Of a DNA stretch of 64,000 bases, positions 1-9,086 are shown one piece after another. The position numbers and the translations under genes are program-made. The notes under the pieces were generated by a model. The model had not been told where the DNA came from. It did not search any database and saw only the letters and a program-made list of their open reading frames with translations. The DNA lies in contig NZ_JARYZI010000001.1 in assembly GCF_029914245.1 (NCBI RefSeq), forward strand, positions 558,001 through 622,000, in the 5' to 3' direction. This stretch comes from Fusibacter bizertensis. GTDB lineage: Bacteria; Bacillota; Clostridia; Peptostreptococcales; Acidaminobacteraceae. Position 1 is the stretch's first letter, and every line of letters starts with the position of its first letter.

Positions 1-416
1 TGATACGTATAATCGTCCACCGAGCGCAATTGTGACAGCGCAAAAACAAAATCTTTTTTATCAAGCAGCTGTTCAATCATATCCTCAACGATCTGGCTGA
101 TCTTTTGGACATCCGTATTGCTCACAGATTTAAACTTAAGCATCGTTTTCTTAATCTGATTTTGAGCATGCGTACGGGTTTTATCATGAATAACATCTTG
201 AATATTTAAAGATTTTCTGATGGTCGTTATCGTTTCAGGTGTCATGGATCCATTTTCTTCAACGAATATTTCTTGTACACCCGCATCTATAAACCGAGGA
301 ATATACTGTTCACGAAACATACTCCCCTTTTTAATGAGAAGGATTCCATCTGAACCGTATACATCTTGGGCGATGATAGAGCCGGGAATAACCCCACCTA
401 TAAAATGTTTTTGCAT
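1..416 (-). CDS. HD-GYP-type phosphodiesterase, N-terminal part (cut by window edge)
   Basis: A minus-strand frame stays open from an ATG at 416 down to the window edge and gives 138 residues before it is cut. A GGTGGGG ribosome site precedes the ATG. The N-terminal 100 residues are a mixed alpha/beta module. The last visible residues read LSQLRSVDDYTY, the hallmark start of HD-GYP domains, whose catalytic HD and GYP motifs would follow outside the window. HD-GYP enzymes hydrolyse cyclic di-GMP or related cyclic dinucleotides. The assignment is firm for the domain family. Whether the catalytic residues are intact cannot be seen. The gene stands apart from the HerA-like gene by 180 bp of very AT-rich sequence that probably holds its promoter. 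Confidence 0.8.
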   Translation of the reverse strand, partial: MQKHFIGGVIPGSIIAQDVYGSDGILLIKKGSMFREQYIPRFIDAGVQEIFVEENGSMTPETITTIRKSLNIQDVIHDKTRTHAQNQIKKTMLKFKSVSNTDVQKISQIVEDMIEQLLDKKDFVFALSQLRSVDDYTY

Positions 417-596
417 TTCCCCACCATGTAGTATATTTTTGGCATTCTATATATATTTCGGCACTATATATGCTTTACTTTATGCCAATTTCAAAGAAAA
501 TGCAACTTTTTTATATATATTATGTTAAAAACCTTAATATATATTAATTTTTAAAATAAATTTGTATAAATAGCGGTATTCATTGCACCATCAGAG

Positions 597-2078
597 CTAC
601 AGTTTTTTTAGTGTTCCAAGTAGTCCTCTCGCCAAACTCGACCCTACTGATCGTCCTAGTGAAGACAGAAAAGACTTTGTTACTTTCTCAACCATTGTAT
701 CTGGCTTTCTTCCTCTTCTTTTAGGTGCGGCTTGTTTTTTAGGCGTTGCACTCTCTTTCTTACCTATATCTTTATCTGTATCTTTACCTTTATCTCTAGC
801 TGAATTAGCTTTGCTTGCAACTTCATGTAATTTTTCAAAGGCTGATTCTCGATCAAGTGGCAATTGGTATTTTGCTTTTAGTGATAAATTCTTAAAGCAA
901 TCCACACCATCAACATGCCCAAAAGCGCTCGAAGGCGCTAGGATTTGTACACGTTCGGTCACTTCGGGCACTCCCTTTTCATCTAAAAAGGAAACCAATG
1001 CTTCGCCCACACCAAGTTCAAGTAATGCTTTCTCAATATCAAGTTCAGGATTGACTCTAAAACCTTGTGCAGCTAGTTTTAGCTGTTTAATCTCTTTTGC
1101 TGTATAAGCTCTCAAACCATGTTGTATCCTATTTCCCAGCTGACCCAGTACACTATCTGGGATGTCCGTTGGTGATTGTGTGACAAAATAGATCCCAATC
1201 CCCTTTGATCGAATTAGGCGTACAACTTGTTCAATTTGATTTAAAAGTACTGGTGAAATCTTATCAAAAATCAAATGAGCTTCATCAAAGAAAAACACCA
1301 TTTTAGGCTGTTCCAGATCCCCTTCTTCTGGAAATGTCTCGTAAAGTTCTGATAAAAGCCAGAGTAAAAATGTTGAATACAATTTTGGGTTCATAAATAG
1401 TTTTGAGGCATCCACTAAATTGATAAATCCTTTTCCTTCATCAAAACCAATAAAGTCCTCAATTTCAAGTGCTTGTTCACCAAAAAAGTCAGATACTTTC
1501 TGTTGTTCGAAAACATTGAGTTGTCTCATGATCGCACTCAATGAGGCTTTGTTTAAACTGCCATAGCCTTCTGGAAGCGATGTGCTATTGGCATATGCAA
1601 AATCAACAAGTGCCTTAATGTCTTTAAAATCAAGAAGTAATAGTCCTTCATCATCTGCAAGTTTAAAAAGTGTATGCAGGATACTTGTTTGTACATCATT
1701 GAGGTCCAGTAACCGCGAAAGTAGAAGAGGTCCCATATCCGATATCGTTGTGCGAATAGGTAATCCATTTTCACCAAACAAATCCCAATACTGAACAGGA
1801 AACGATTGAAAATCAGGCAAATTTTCAGCCAACATCTCAAGGCGTTTTACAAGCTTATCACTGCTTTTTCCGGCAATTTCAAATCCGTTGAGATCCCCTT
1901 TAACATCAACAACAAATGTAGGAATTCCCTTTTGGCTCAGTGATTCAACAAAGAGTTTCATTGTGATGGTCTTACCTGTTCCCGTTGCACCAGAAATCAA
2001 ACCATGTCGATTGATCATCTCAAGACATGGTCCAAAATATGTACCATTAGATTTCTTTGCAATTCTAAATTTTTCCAT
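597..2078 (-). CDS. HerA-like/DUF853 helicase-type ATPase
   Basis: 493 residues. The Walker A motif GATGTGKT lies at about residues 30-37 and a Walker B-type FFFDEAH near residue 265, which places it in the HerA/FtsK-like ATPases annotated as DUF853 (E. coli YjgR family). These proteins resemble hexameric DNA translocases, but the physiological role of YjgR is unknown. A Lys/Arg/Asp-rich linker near residues 425-455 separates the ATPase from an amphipathic C-terminal tail. The ribosome site is weak (GGGCGGGCG). No nuclease or NurA partner is adjacent, which argues against a HerA-NurA end-resection module. The downstream neighbour on this strand is the HD-GYP gene, 180 bp away, so they are probably separate units. 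Confidence 0.85.
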   Translation of the reverse strand: MEKFRIAKKSNGTYFGPCLEMINRHGLISGATGTGKTITMKLFVESLSQKGIPTFVVDVKGDLNGFEIAGKSSDKLVKRLEMLAENLPDFQSFPVQYWDLFGENGLPIRTTISDMGPLLLSRLLDLNDVQTSILHTLFKLADDEGLLLLDFKDIKALVDFAYANSTSLPEGYGSLNKASLSAIMRQLNVFEQQKVSDFFGEQALEIEDFIGFDEGKGFINLVDASKLFMNPKLYSTFLLWLLSELYETFPEEGDLEQPKMVFFFDEAHLIFDKISPVLLNQIEQVVRLIRSKGIGIYFVTQSPTDIPDSVLGQLGNRIQHGLRAYTAKEIKQLKLAAQGFRVNPELDIEKALLELGVGEALVSFLDEKGVPEVTERVQILAPSSAFGHVDGVDCFKNLSLKAKYQLPLDRESAFEKLHEVASKANSARDKGKDTDKDIGKKESATPKKQAAPKRRGRKPDTMVEKVTKSFLSSLGRSVGSSLARGLLGTLKKL

Positions 2079-2136
2079 TTAAACGCCCGCCCTTTCAAAT
2101 CAAATCTAATTTTTTTTAGTTCTAATTTTTCACTTC

Positions 2137-3327
2137 TTAGTTCTTAATGTCGACCTTATATGCTACAAATAAATTGATAAACGATAATCCTGCTGCTAGA
2201 AAAAAGATGTATTGTGGTCCCCACACACTCCAGATTATACCGCCCAAGTAAGCACATATAATCGAAACAAAATGGTCCATACTTTGCCCAAGTGTCAGCG
2301 TCGGCGTTACGTCACTTTGAAAAAGTGCAATTTTTCTTAAATAAATCGTTCTAACAATCCCCATCTGTGTAGACATGCGATCAATGATAAATATACCATA
2401 GGCTAGCATTACGCCTAAGCCAGCAGTTTGGATGCTTCCATTGACATATCCCATCGCGAGTAAACCATAGACAAGATAAACACCAATAAATGAAAGCGCA
2501 TCAAAATACAACAGTTTTTTTACGCCATATTTATCGAGCAATCTACCGATTGCAGGTATAAAAAAGATGCCTATAAATGAACCAATTACAGTTAAGATAG
2601 AAATTGTATCTGCTTTTTTACTCAAAAGGTCTATAAGTACCCAAGGTCCATAAACCATCATGATCTGCTTTTGAACACCAAACAAAATCACCAATGTATA
2701 GTAGTACTTATACTCTTTTCTAAATACATAGCCACTCTGCTTTACATGAGGTTTATTAACACTTACAATCCGGTCCAGAAAAAGAAGCAATACGAAAACA
2801 CCGAGAAACATAACGGCTGCTATGATAAAAGGTGTTTTCATTGATTTCTCAAAACTCATAAATCCCATTTTAAAACCAAAGAAGACAAATAATGAAGCTA
2901 CCATTTGAACGCCTGTAAAAAAGCCTTTAAACTGACCCAATCGTTTTCCCATGTTTTCTTTTTCAACAAGTTCAAGCCCAATACTGTCTTGAAGTGGAAA
3001 AAATAGATGCATACCAAGTGAATTGATAAAGATAAAGACAATCATCACATTAAACGAAGGTGTATATATCCCTAAAACAAAAATCCCAATAACACTTAAA
3101 AGTTGTGCAACCATTGAAATCCTAATATCACTTAAGAATGATAAACCTGCAATGACAAAAACACTTATAAGTCCCGGTAGTTCTCTTGGAAATTCCAAAA
3201 AACCTCTTTGATAAGCCGTGACGTTATAAGCGTCTTTAAAGAAATTCGAGATGACATTGTTGGTCATACCAAGCCCAAAAGCAGTGAGTGCTAAAATTGC
3301 AAAGTATATCTTTACTTCCTTTTTCAT
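2137..3327 (-). CDS. Major facilitator superfamily transporter
   Basis: 396 residues with about twelve hydrophobic segments, the usual size and layout of an MFS permease. The open frame extends 58 codons further upstream, but that stretch overlaps the preceding transporter gene and looks non-protein-like. The ATG at 3327 has a GGGGGG ribosome site seven bases upstream and begins MKKEVKIYF, so I use it. The substrate cannot be read from the sequence. The gene starts 18 bp after the SLC13-type transporter stop, so the two are probably cotranscribed and may act on related compounds (inference). Confidence 0.85.
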   Translation of the reverse strand: MKKEVKIYFAILALTAFGLGMTNNVISNFFKDAYNVTAYQRGFLEFPRELPGLISVFVIAGLSFLSDIRISMVAQLLSVIGIFVLGIYTPSFNVMIVFIFINSLGMHLFFPLQDSIGLELVEKENMGKRLGQFKGFFTGVQMVASLFVFFGFKMGFMSFEKSMKTPFIIAAVMFLGVFVLLLFLDRIVSVNKPHVKQSGYVFRKEYKYYYTLVILFGVQKQIMMVYGPWVLIDLLSKKADTISILTVIGSFIGIFFIPAIGRLLDKYGVKKLLYFDALSFIGVYLVYGLLAMGYVNGSIQTAGLGVMLAYGIFIIDRMSTQMGIVRTIYLRKIALFQSDVTPTLTLGQSMDHFVSIICAYLGGIIWSVWGPQYIFFLAAGLSFINLFVAYKVDIKN

Positions 3328-3344
3328 GTTTCCCCCCGACTTGG

Positions 3345-5120
3345 CTATAATGGCCAAAAGATTAGTATAAGCGGTGTTCCTATAATTAATAATATTACCG
3401 TTACCGGAAGTCCCATTTTCCAATAATCGCCAAAATGATATCCCCCTGGTCCCATTATAAGTGTGTTCGATTGATGTCCTATTGGCGTCATAAACGCACA
3501 AGAAGAGCCTACTGCAACTGCCATCAACATCGGATCAATAGACACACCGAGTCCTAGCGCTAAACTTATCCCTATAGGTGCCATTAGGACGGCTGCAGCA
3601 GCATTATTAATCAAGTTGGTCAACAGCATAGTCACCAGCATCAGTAGCCCCACAAGCAATTCTGGGGACAATACGCGCTGTGTTAGTAAAAGCAACGAAG
3701 CAATTGTATCTGCCGCACCTGTACTTTGTAACGCCTCACCAAGTGGCAACATTGCACCAAGCATGAAGATCACTGGCCATTCTATACTTTCATATGCCTC
3801 TTTCAAAGTCATGATTTTAAACAGCACCATTGTAACTGCAGCTAATGTAAACGATAACTGCACTGGCACAATCCCCAAACTGGTCATTATAATCGATACG
3901 AGAAAGATACCCATACCGAGGATTCGTTTCTTTTTAAATATACCTAAATTAATCTGTAACCCTCTCTCAGCCAGAGGAAGTCCCTTTAATCTCGTCAAAA
4001 CATTTCGTATGTTTTGATCTGCAGCTTGAAGCAACAAAATATCTCCCGGTTTAAAGATCGTCTCTCCAAGCCTTTCCCTATGTTGTTGCCCCTGTCTAGA
4101 TATAGCCACTAAATTGACATTATAAGCATTTCGCAAATTAATTGTCTTTGCTGTTTGCCCAATCAGTGGAGAATCATCCTTGATTACAATTTCCCAAAGT
4201 GCATAGTCTTTGATACTGTAATCTCCACGTGACTTTGCTCCTTTTAATATTACATCAGTTTTTTCAATTAACTTTGTTAGTTCACTAGGATCAATCTTAA
4301 TTACCAGAAGATCTCTCGCTTCCAACGTCTCCCTTGCATGAGGTGCGACGATATTAACCTTATTTCTAATAATACTAAGTATATTGATCTCCAAGCCATG
4401 AAGCTGTGAAAATTCTATTAGTGATTTGCCTGCTAGTTTTGAACCTTCGGGAATAATAATTTCAGATAAATAATCATCAACTTTAAATAAAGTATCTAAA
4501 TCTGATTTGGATTTACGATTAGGGATTAAACGATAACCAATTAAACCAACGAAGATAATCCCCACTACTGCAAGTCCCATCCCAACCGGTGCAAAATCAA
4601 AAAAGTGAAATGGTGTCCCTAGCAATTCTTGTCGATACATTGAGATAATCAAGTTTGGTGGCGTGCCAATCTCAGTAACTAATCCGCCCAAAAGAGAGGC
4701 ATATGCCACTGGCATCAGTAAAAAAGAAGGAGATATATCATTCTGTTTAGCTACAGTCATAGCGATCGGCATCGTAAGTGCCAAAGCACCAACGTTGTTC
4801 ATAAAGCTTGAGAAAAACGCAGTAATTCCCATGAGAACCATTAGCTTGGTTACAATCCCACCACTTAAGCTGCTTACAAGTGCTGTTACAGGCTCCATAG
4901 CCCCTGCATTAATCAACCCTCGACTCACTACAAGTACAGCAACAACAGTAATTACAGCTGGATGTGAAAAACCTACAAAAGCATCTTCAGCAGATACAAT
5001 CCCACTTAATGTGATCATAAGCAAAGCAATTAAAGCTACAAGGTCATACCTAAGCTTTGCCTCAATAAACAAAGTTAAAGATAATAAAATCACAAAAATG
5101 ACGATGATCTGATCGAACAT
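3345..5120 (-). CDS. SLC13/DASS-type anion transporter with two RCK_C domains
   Basis: 591 residues. Hydrophobic blocks at both ends (about 1-200 and 400-590) flank a soluble middle made of two repeated TrkA-C/RCK_C-like domains (about 210-295 and 300-385), the architecture of bacterial SLC13-related permeases for dicarboxylates, sulfate or other oxyanions. Typical family motifs include GTPPNLI in the first half and NNAAAAVLMAPI in the second. I start at the ATG at 5120 because GGAGG lies five bases upstream; a GTG at 5132 would overlap the ribosome site. The RCK_C pair suggests gating by a small cytosolic ligand. The exact substrate is unknown. Confidence 0.85.
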   Translation of the reverse strand: MFDQIIVIFVILLSLTLFIEAKLRYDLVALIALLMITLSGIVSAEDAFVGFSHPAVITVVAVLVVSRGLINAGAMEPVTALVSSLSGGIVTKLMVLMGITAFFSSFMNNVGALALTMPIAMTVAKQNDISPSFLLMPVAYASLLGGLVTEIGTPPNLIISMYRQELLGTPFHFFDFAPVGMGLAVVGIIFVGLIGYRLIPNRKSKSDLDTLFKVDDYLSEIIIPEGSKLAGKSLIEFSQLHGLEINILSIIRNKVNIVAPHARETLEARDLLVIKIDPSELTKLIEKTDVILKGAKSRGDYSIKDYALWEIVIKDDSPLIGQTAKTINLRNAYNVNLVAISRQGQQHRERLGETIFKPGDILLLQAADQNIRNVLTRLKGLPLAERGLQINLGIFKKKRILGMGIFLVSIIMTSLGIVPVQLSFTLAAVTMVLFKIMTLKEAYESIEWPVIFMLGAMLPLGEALQSTGAADTIASLLLLTQRVLSPELLVGLLMLVTMLLTNLINNAAAAVLMAPIGISLALGLGVSIDPMLMAVAVGSSCAFMTPIGHQSNTLIMGPGGYHFGDYWKMGLPVTVILLIIGTPLILIFWPL

Positions 5121-5155
5121 ACACACCTCCACTTATTTCATTATTTTACCATAGA

Positions 5156-5181
5156 TATCCTATACTTTCATAGATAGGATA
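5156..5181. promoter_or_regulatory. 8-bp inverted repeat upstream of the SLC13-type gene
   Basis: TATCCTAT at 5156-5163 and ATAGGATA at 5174-5181 are perfect inverted arms around a 10-bp centre. They lie 36 to 61 bp upstream of the transporter start, where an operator would be expected. No regulator can be named. Confidence 0.35.
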
Positions 5182-5215
5182 TAAAACTTCAGTAAATAGA
5201 AAGAGGTTTTTATTA

Positions 5216-5278
5216 TGTATAGATGGGAGAGGGTAAACACACTTGAATGTCACTCCGCAGGATCGAGGACGCATATCT
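5216..5278. repeat. Repeat element, copy 1 (right arm lost)
   Basis: About 63 bp that match copy 2 (5325-5387) at nearly every position. The block GGGTAAACACACTTGAA and the core TCCGCAGG..CGAGGACGCA are shared. Unlike copy 2 it is not followed by the inverse complement of its start, so it cannot fold into the same long hairpin and looks degenerate. Together with copy 2 it occupies most of the gene-free 317 bp between the transporter start and the merR-like stop. Confidence 0.7.
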
Positions 5279-5324
5279 CTTATCACCCCCAGATGTAGGT
5301 TGTGTTAAAATCATGGTACATATA

Positions 5325-5412
5325 TGTATAAATGGGAGAGAGTAAACACACTTGAAGGTCATTCCGCAGGAACGAGGACGCATGACCTGAAAGTGTGTTT
5401 ACTCTCTCCCAT
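5325..5412. repeat. Repeat element, copy 2, forming a long hairpin
   Basis: Arms at 5332-5352 and 5392-5412 are perfect 21-bp inverse complements, extended by one more pair. A symmetric GA/GA internal loop (5354-5355 with 5389-5390) follows, then a second 6-bp stem (5356-5361 with 5383-5388). The loop carries the core TCCGCAGGAACGAGGACGC also seen in copy 1. The element ends 26 bp before the merR-like stop codon and may also end that transcript. It could be a mobile palindromic repeat or a structured RNA. Confidence 0.75.
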
Positions 5413-5437
5413 TATTTAATTCGTGATAAAATACACC

Positions 5438-6196
5438 CTACACCCCAGTGTACTCATGTATGATCTCATTTAAAAATTTCGCAGCACCAACTCTATGTTG
5501 ATCATAGTAGTGTGTAAAACGCTCATCAGCGACATACATTTCACCAAGCCCAGCATGTGTTTCTTTTGAGTATTCCGTCCAGTATAGCATGAGCCACTCT
5601 TTATGTTTTTCTGCTGTTGCCGTTGCCAAGTCACCTTTTGTATCATTTTCATCCATTGCTTTCAAGAGCAAAACAATGATTTCTTCGGCTAGCTTTGTCG
5701 CATAATCATAGGTTTCTTCTGACATTGCTTCAAACTTTTTATTGGATTTATCTACTTTATCGTTTCCATATTTAGCTCGTATCTCGTCACCATACTTCAT
5801 TTCATTTTCCTTCAGAAGATTTTTCTTCAAACCTTCAAATTTTTCTTTATCAGACATCGTTATTCTCCCTTCAGTTTCTTCTATTGTTTTCTTGACGTTA
5901 TTGATTAGCAGGTCTAGATGTGCACGTTTTGACATCAATTTTTCAAAATGTGTATGAAGCACTTTCAGTTCATCAAAATCCTCAGAAAGCATAATTTTCT
6001 TGATTTCGTCTAATGGAATATCAAGCGCTCTAAAAAATAGGATTTGTTGAAGCATTTTCACTTCAGAATGTCCATAAATTCGATATCCAGATGAATTGAT
6101 CCTCGCCGGCTTGAGTAATTCAATTTCATCATAATACCTAAGTGTACGTTTCGTTACACCAGAAATTTCTGCCAATTTATTAACTGTATATTCCAT
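5438..6196 (-). CDS. MerR-family regulator with TipAS ligand-binding domain
   Basis: 252 residues. The N-terminal MerR winged helix reads YTVNKLAEISGVTKRTLRYYDE and continues with the typical GYRIYGHSEV. A long helix follows, then a C-terminal TipAS-type domain (about residues 130-252) ending in the FTHYYDQHRVGAAKFL stretch. TipA/Mta-type regulators bind hydrophobic drugs or peptides and activate efflux and their own genes. I start at the ATG at 6196, which has GGAGGTG upstream; a longer frame starts at 6214 inside the leader. A MerR-type promoter lies just upstream, so autoregulation is likely. No efflux gene is adjacent apart from the transporter pair to the left. Confidence 0.9.
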   Translation of the reverse strand: MEYTVNKLAEISGVTKRTLRYYDEIELLKPARINSSGYRIYGHSEVKMLQQILFFRALDIPLDEIKKIMLSEDFDELKVLHTHFEKLMSKRAHLDLLINNVKKTIEETEGRITMSDKEKFEGLKKNLLKENEMKYGDEIRAKYGNDKVDKSNKKFEAMSEETYDYATKLAEEIIVLLLKAMDENDTKGDLATATAEKHKEWLMLYWTEYSKETHAGLGEMYVADERFTHYYDQHRVGAAKFLNEIIHEYTGV

Positions 6197-6214
6197 CTGC
6201 ACCTCCATAAACAT

Positions 6215-6245
6215 ATACTACACCTTCACGTAACGTCAATGTCAA
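6215..6245 (-). promoter_or_regulatory. MerR-type promoter with 19-bp spacer
   Basis: On the minus strand TTGACA (6245-6240) and TAGTAT (6220-6215) are separated by exactly 19 bp, the over-long spacer that defines promoters activated by MerR-family proteins. The spacer carries an imperfect dyad, GACGT-T-ACGTG. It lies 19 bp upstream of the regulator's own start codon. Confidence 0.75.
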
Positions 6246-6361
6246 ACGTTTATTTTAAATATCCATATAATTTTTTTTGTATACTTTTTGATTTTTGAAT
6301 TCAGTTAAGTAAAAATATGATAAACTATTAAGGGTACCGAAATAATCTTATGGAGGAAATT

Positions 6362-8173
6362 ATGCAATCAAGTACGAATAAAAGAATGCTTCGCTCGGAT
6401 GTCCCAGTGGAAACCACATGGGACCTTACACATCTTTTTGAAAACAGAACTGCATGGAAGGAATCACTTTTAGCCAATGAGAAAAAATTCGATGAAATCG
6501 CCCTTTTTAAAGGTAAACTTTGCTCAAATGCACAAACACTTTATGATTGTCTTGTTTTACTTGAAAAGGCATATGAAGAAGCTGTGAAAATTGGTACTTA
6601 CTCAAACCTAAAACAATCTGAGGATGCAACAAATCCTGAAAACCAAGAAGACAGTATGCTGTATGCTACGATTGCCACTAGGGCTCAGGCAAAAGCGACT
6701 TTTATCTCATCAGAAATCACTTCACTTTCTAAAGAAGCATATCATCAACTATTTATAGAATTACCTTCACTAAATGTATATAAAAACTATCTAGATGACA
6801 TATATCAGCAAAAAGAACATATGCTATCTCCTGAAACAGAACTGGCTTTCTCAAGTTTAGGAGAAGTTTTCAATGCACCATATCGCATCTACCAAGTAAG
6901 CAAAGGCGCTGATATGCAATTTGAAGATTTCGAGTATCAAGAAGAGAAATTACCAAATTCCTTTGCACTTTTTGAAACTAAATACGAATTTACACCTGAT
7001 ACGGATCTCAGAAGAACTGCATATGATTCTTTTACTAAGACGCTCAGTATGTATAACAACACCTATGCATCTGTCTATGCAACTGAAGTCAAAAAACAGG
7101 TCACTATAAGCAAACTAAGAGGATATGCATCTGTAACAGAGATGTTATTAGAACCTCACAAAGTATCTACTGACATGTATAACCGTCAAATAGATATTTT
7201 ATTTACCCAATTGGCACCACATATGCGCCGTTTTGCTCAAATAAAAAAAGAACAGCTAGGACTAGATCAAATTCGTTTTTGCGATTTAAAAACGCCGCTT
7301 GATTCAGCCTTCAATCCCCCAGCAAATTACGAAAGTATTCAAAAGGTAATTATTGAAGCGTTAGGTGTCCTTGGCGAAAACTATACAGATATCATCAAAC
7401 GTGCTTTTGATGAAAGATGGATTGATTACTCTGATAACGTCGGAAAATCAACGGGAGCGTTTTGCGCATCTCCTTATGGCGTACACTCATATATCCTAAT
7501 CAGTTATCAAGAGTCTATGCGCTCTGCTTTCACACTTGCACATGAACTTGGACATGCTGGTCATTTCAATATTGCAAACAAAACGCAAAGGATTTTCGAT
7601 ACACGCCCTTCAACTTATTTTGTGGAAGCTCCTTCTACTATGAATGAAATTTTGCTTGCAAATCATTTGATGAAATCTAATGATTCACCTCAAATGAAAC
7701 GTTGGGTGATTTTGCAACTTATGGGAACTTACTATCACAATTTTGTGACACACTTACTTGAAGCAGAATTTCAAAGACGTGTTTATGCCCACGCTGAAGC
7801 CGGCGGTGGTTTAACAGCTAAAGTGCTTAATGGCTTAAAGCTCTCTGTTATAAAAGAATTCTGGGGAGATGCAGTGGAAATTGATGATGCTGCTGGAATG
7901 ACTTGGATGAGACAACCTCATTATTATATGGGTTTGTATCCTTACACTTACTCAGCAGGACTAACGCTATCAACTGCAGTTTCAAAAGAAATCAGCTCTA
8001 AAGGTAAACCTGCTGTAGATAGATGGCTTTCAGTCCTGGCTGCTGGTGGTACGAAACGACCACTTGACCTCGCACTTATGGCAGGTATAGATATGTCCAC
8101 TACTGAACCAGTGCAATCAGCAGTTTCATATGTTGGTGAACTTATCGACGAGTTGGAAAGACTGTACAAATAA
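6362..8173 (+). CDS. pepF: Oligoendopeptidase F (M3 metallopeptidase)
   Basis: 603 residues, the usual size of PepF. The zinc motif is AHELGHAGH (HExxH) near residue 395, followed by the conserved FVEAPSTMNE helix that supplies the third ligand. PepF is a cytoplasmic enzyme that cleaves oligopeptides of about 7-17 residues. The start is the ATG at 6362, preceded by GGAGGAAAT; an in-frame ATG at 6350 lies upstream of that ribosome site. It is the first plus-strand gene of the window, divergent from the merR-like gene, and ends at a strong bidirectional terminator. It appears to be monocistronic. Confidence 0.95.
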   Translation: MQSSTNKRMLRSDVPVETTWDLTHLFENRTAWKESLLANEKKFDEIALFKGKLCSNAQTLYDCLVLLEKAYEEAVKIGTYSNLKQSEDATNPENQEDSMLYATIATRAQAKATFISSEITSLSKEAYHQLFIELPSLNVYKNYLDDIYQQKEHMLSPETELAFSSLGEVFNAPYRIYQVSKGADMQFEDFEYQEEKLPNSFALFETKYEFTPDTDLRRTAYDSFTKTLSMYNNTYASVYATEVKKQVTISKLRGYASVTEMLLEPHKVSTDMYNRQIDILFTQLAPHMRRFAQIKKEQLGLDQIRFCDLKTPLDSAFNPPANYESIQKVIIEALGVLGENYTDIIKRAFDERWIDYSDNVGKSTGAFCASPYGVHSYILISYQESMRSAFTLAHELGHAGHFNIANKTQRIFDTRPSTYFVEAPSTMNEILLANHLMKSNDSPQMKRWVILQLMGTYYHNFVTHLLEAEFQRRVYAHAEAGGGLTAKVLNGLKLSVIKEFWGDAVEIDDAAGMTWMRQPHYYMGLYPYTYSAGLTLSTAVSKEISSKGKPAVDRWLSVLAAGGTKRPLDLALMAGIDMSTTEPVQSAVSYVGELIDELERLYK

Positions 8174-8220
8174 GAAATCCACACCACAACTATTGACTTA
8201 GAGCATCAAAATTAAATTAT

Positions 8221-8253
8221 AAAAGCCAGTTTGATCACTCAAACTGGCTTTTT
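8221..8253. terminator. Bidirectional terminator between pepF and cheR-like gene
   Basis: AAAAGCCAGTTT (8221-8232) and AAACTGGCTTTT (8241-8252) form a perfect 12-bp stem with an 8-base loop and a T-run on the plus strand. It serves the convergent pepF and CheR genes. Confidence 0.9.
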
Positions 8254-8255
8254 CA

Positions 8256-9026
8256 CTACTTTTTATAATAGAAAAATGTTTTACTCGATTCAAAGTTATA
8301 ACGTTGTGGTTGAATGATTTGCTCAGTACTTCCTACAAAGAAATAACCATCATTAACAAGAGCTCCGTAGAATTTTTTATACATTTCGTCTTTCGCTTCT
8401 TCAGTAAAATAAATCATGACATTGCGACATACGACCATATCAAATCCCTTAGGGTATTCATCTAGTAAAAGATTCATCTTCTTAAATTCAACACAATTTT
8501 TAACTTCGTCTTTGATTCTAAAACCTTTACCTACCGGCTCAAAGAATTTCTTCACATAAGCTTCTGGAACATTTTTAATACTCTTATCAGAATACATTCC
8601 TATTTTCGCTTTGTTAAGTGCTTCATCATCAAAATCAACTGCTAAAATCTTAATGTCTTTTAGTGGTACAAATTCACTTAAGCACATGACTAAAGAATAC
8701 GGTTCCTCACCTGTGGAACATGCAGCTGACCAAATCTTTGGTCGCTTAGTTCTCTTTAATAGGGCCGGAAAAATATCTTCTCTTAGTGCATCCCACTGTG
8801 TAGGGTTTCTATAGAATTCAGATACGTTAATCGTTAAATAGTTAATAAATTCATCAAATGCGCCTTTGTTTGAATCTATCAATTTATAATAAGATTCAAA
8901 ATCACTTAAGCCATGTCTAGTAATCAATGACTCAATTCTTCTTTTCATTTGACGTTCTTTATAAAGTGTTAAATCCAATTTTGTTTTTTTAAACACGCGC
9001 TCTTTAAACTGTTCATATCCTTCCAT
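8256..9026 (-). CDS. cheR: CheR-type protein-glutamate methyltransferase
   Basis: 256 residues. An N-terminal all-helical CheR_N region is followed by the SAM-binding Rossmann domain with WSAACSTGEEPYSL near residue 105 and the FDMVVCRNVMIYF block near residue 205. CheR methylates glutamates of chemoreceptors using S-adenosylmethionine. The ATG at 9026 has a GGGGG ribosome site; a TTG at 9038 is less likely. It stands alone, with terminators on both sides, and no cheB, receptor or cheA is in the window. The protein is probably part of a chemotaxis or chemosensory system encoded elsewhere. Confidence 0.92.
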   Translation of the reverse strand: MEGYEQFKERVFKKTKLDLTLYKERQMKRRIESLITRHGLSDFESYYKLIDSNKGAFDEFINYLTINVSEFYRNPTQWDALREDIFPALLKRTKRPKIWSAACSTGEEPYSLVMCLSEFVPLKDIKILAVDFDDEALNKAKIGMYSDKSIKNVPEAYVKKFFEPVGKGFRIKDEVKNCVEFKKMNLLLDEYPKGFDMVVCRNVMIYFTEEAKDEMYKKFYGALVNDGYFFVGSTEQIIQPQRYNFESSKTFFYYKK

Positions 9027-9086
9027 AAAATCCCCCAATAATCAATTAATTAGTTTCCGATAACTGGACTATAAAAAACGATAGTA

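Noticed and set aside
583-1107. 174-residue plus-strand open frame
   Set aside because: It lies antisense to the HerA-like gene, has no good ribosome site, and its Ser/Pro/Leu-rich composition is typical of a shadow frame.
3328-3501. 58-codon N-terminal extension of the MFS gene
   Set aside because: It overlaps the transporter gene upstream and lacks a ribosome site; a GGGGGG site fits the ATG at 3327.
4663-5112. 149-residue plus-strand frame
   Set aside because: Antisense to the SLC13-type gene; its composition and lack of ribosome site argue against it.
5332-5412. The long hairpin as only a rho-independent terminator
   Set aside because: No proper T-run follows on either strand and the arms are far longer than needed, so I list it as a repeat with possible termination use.
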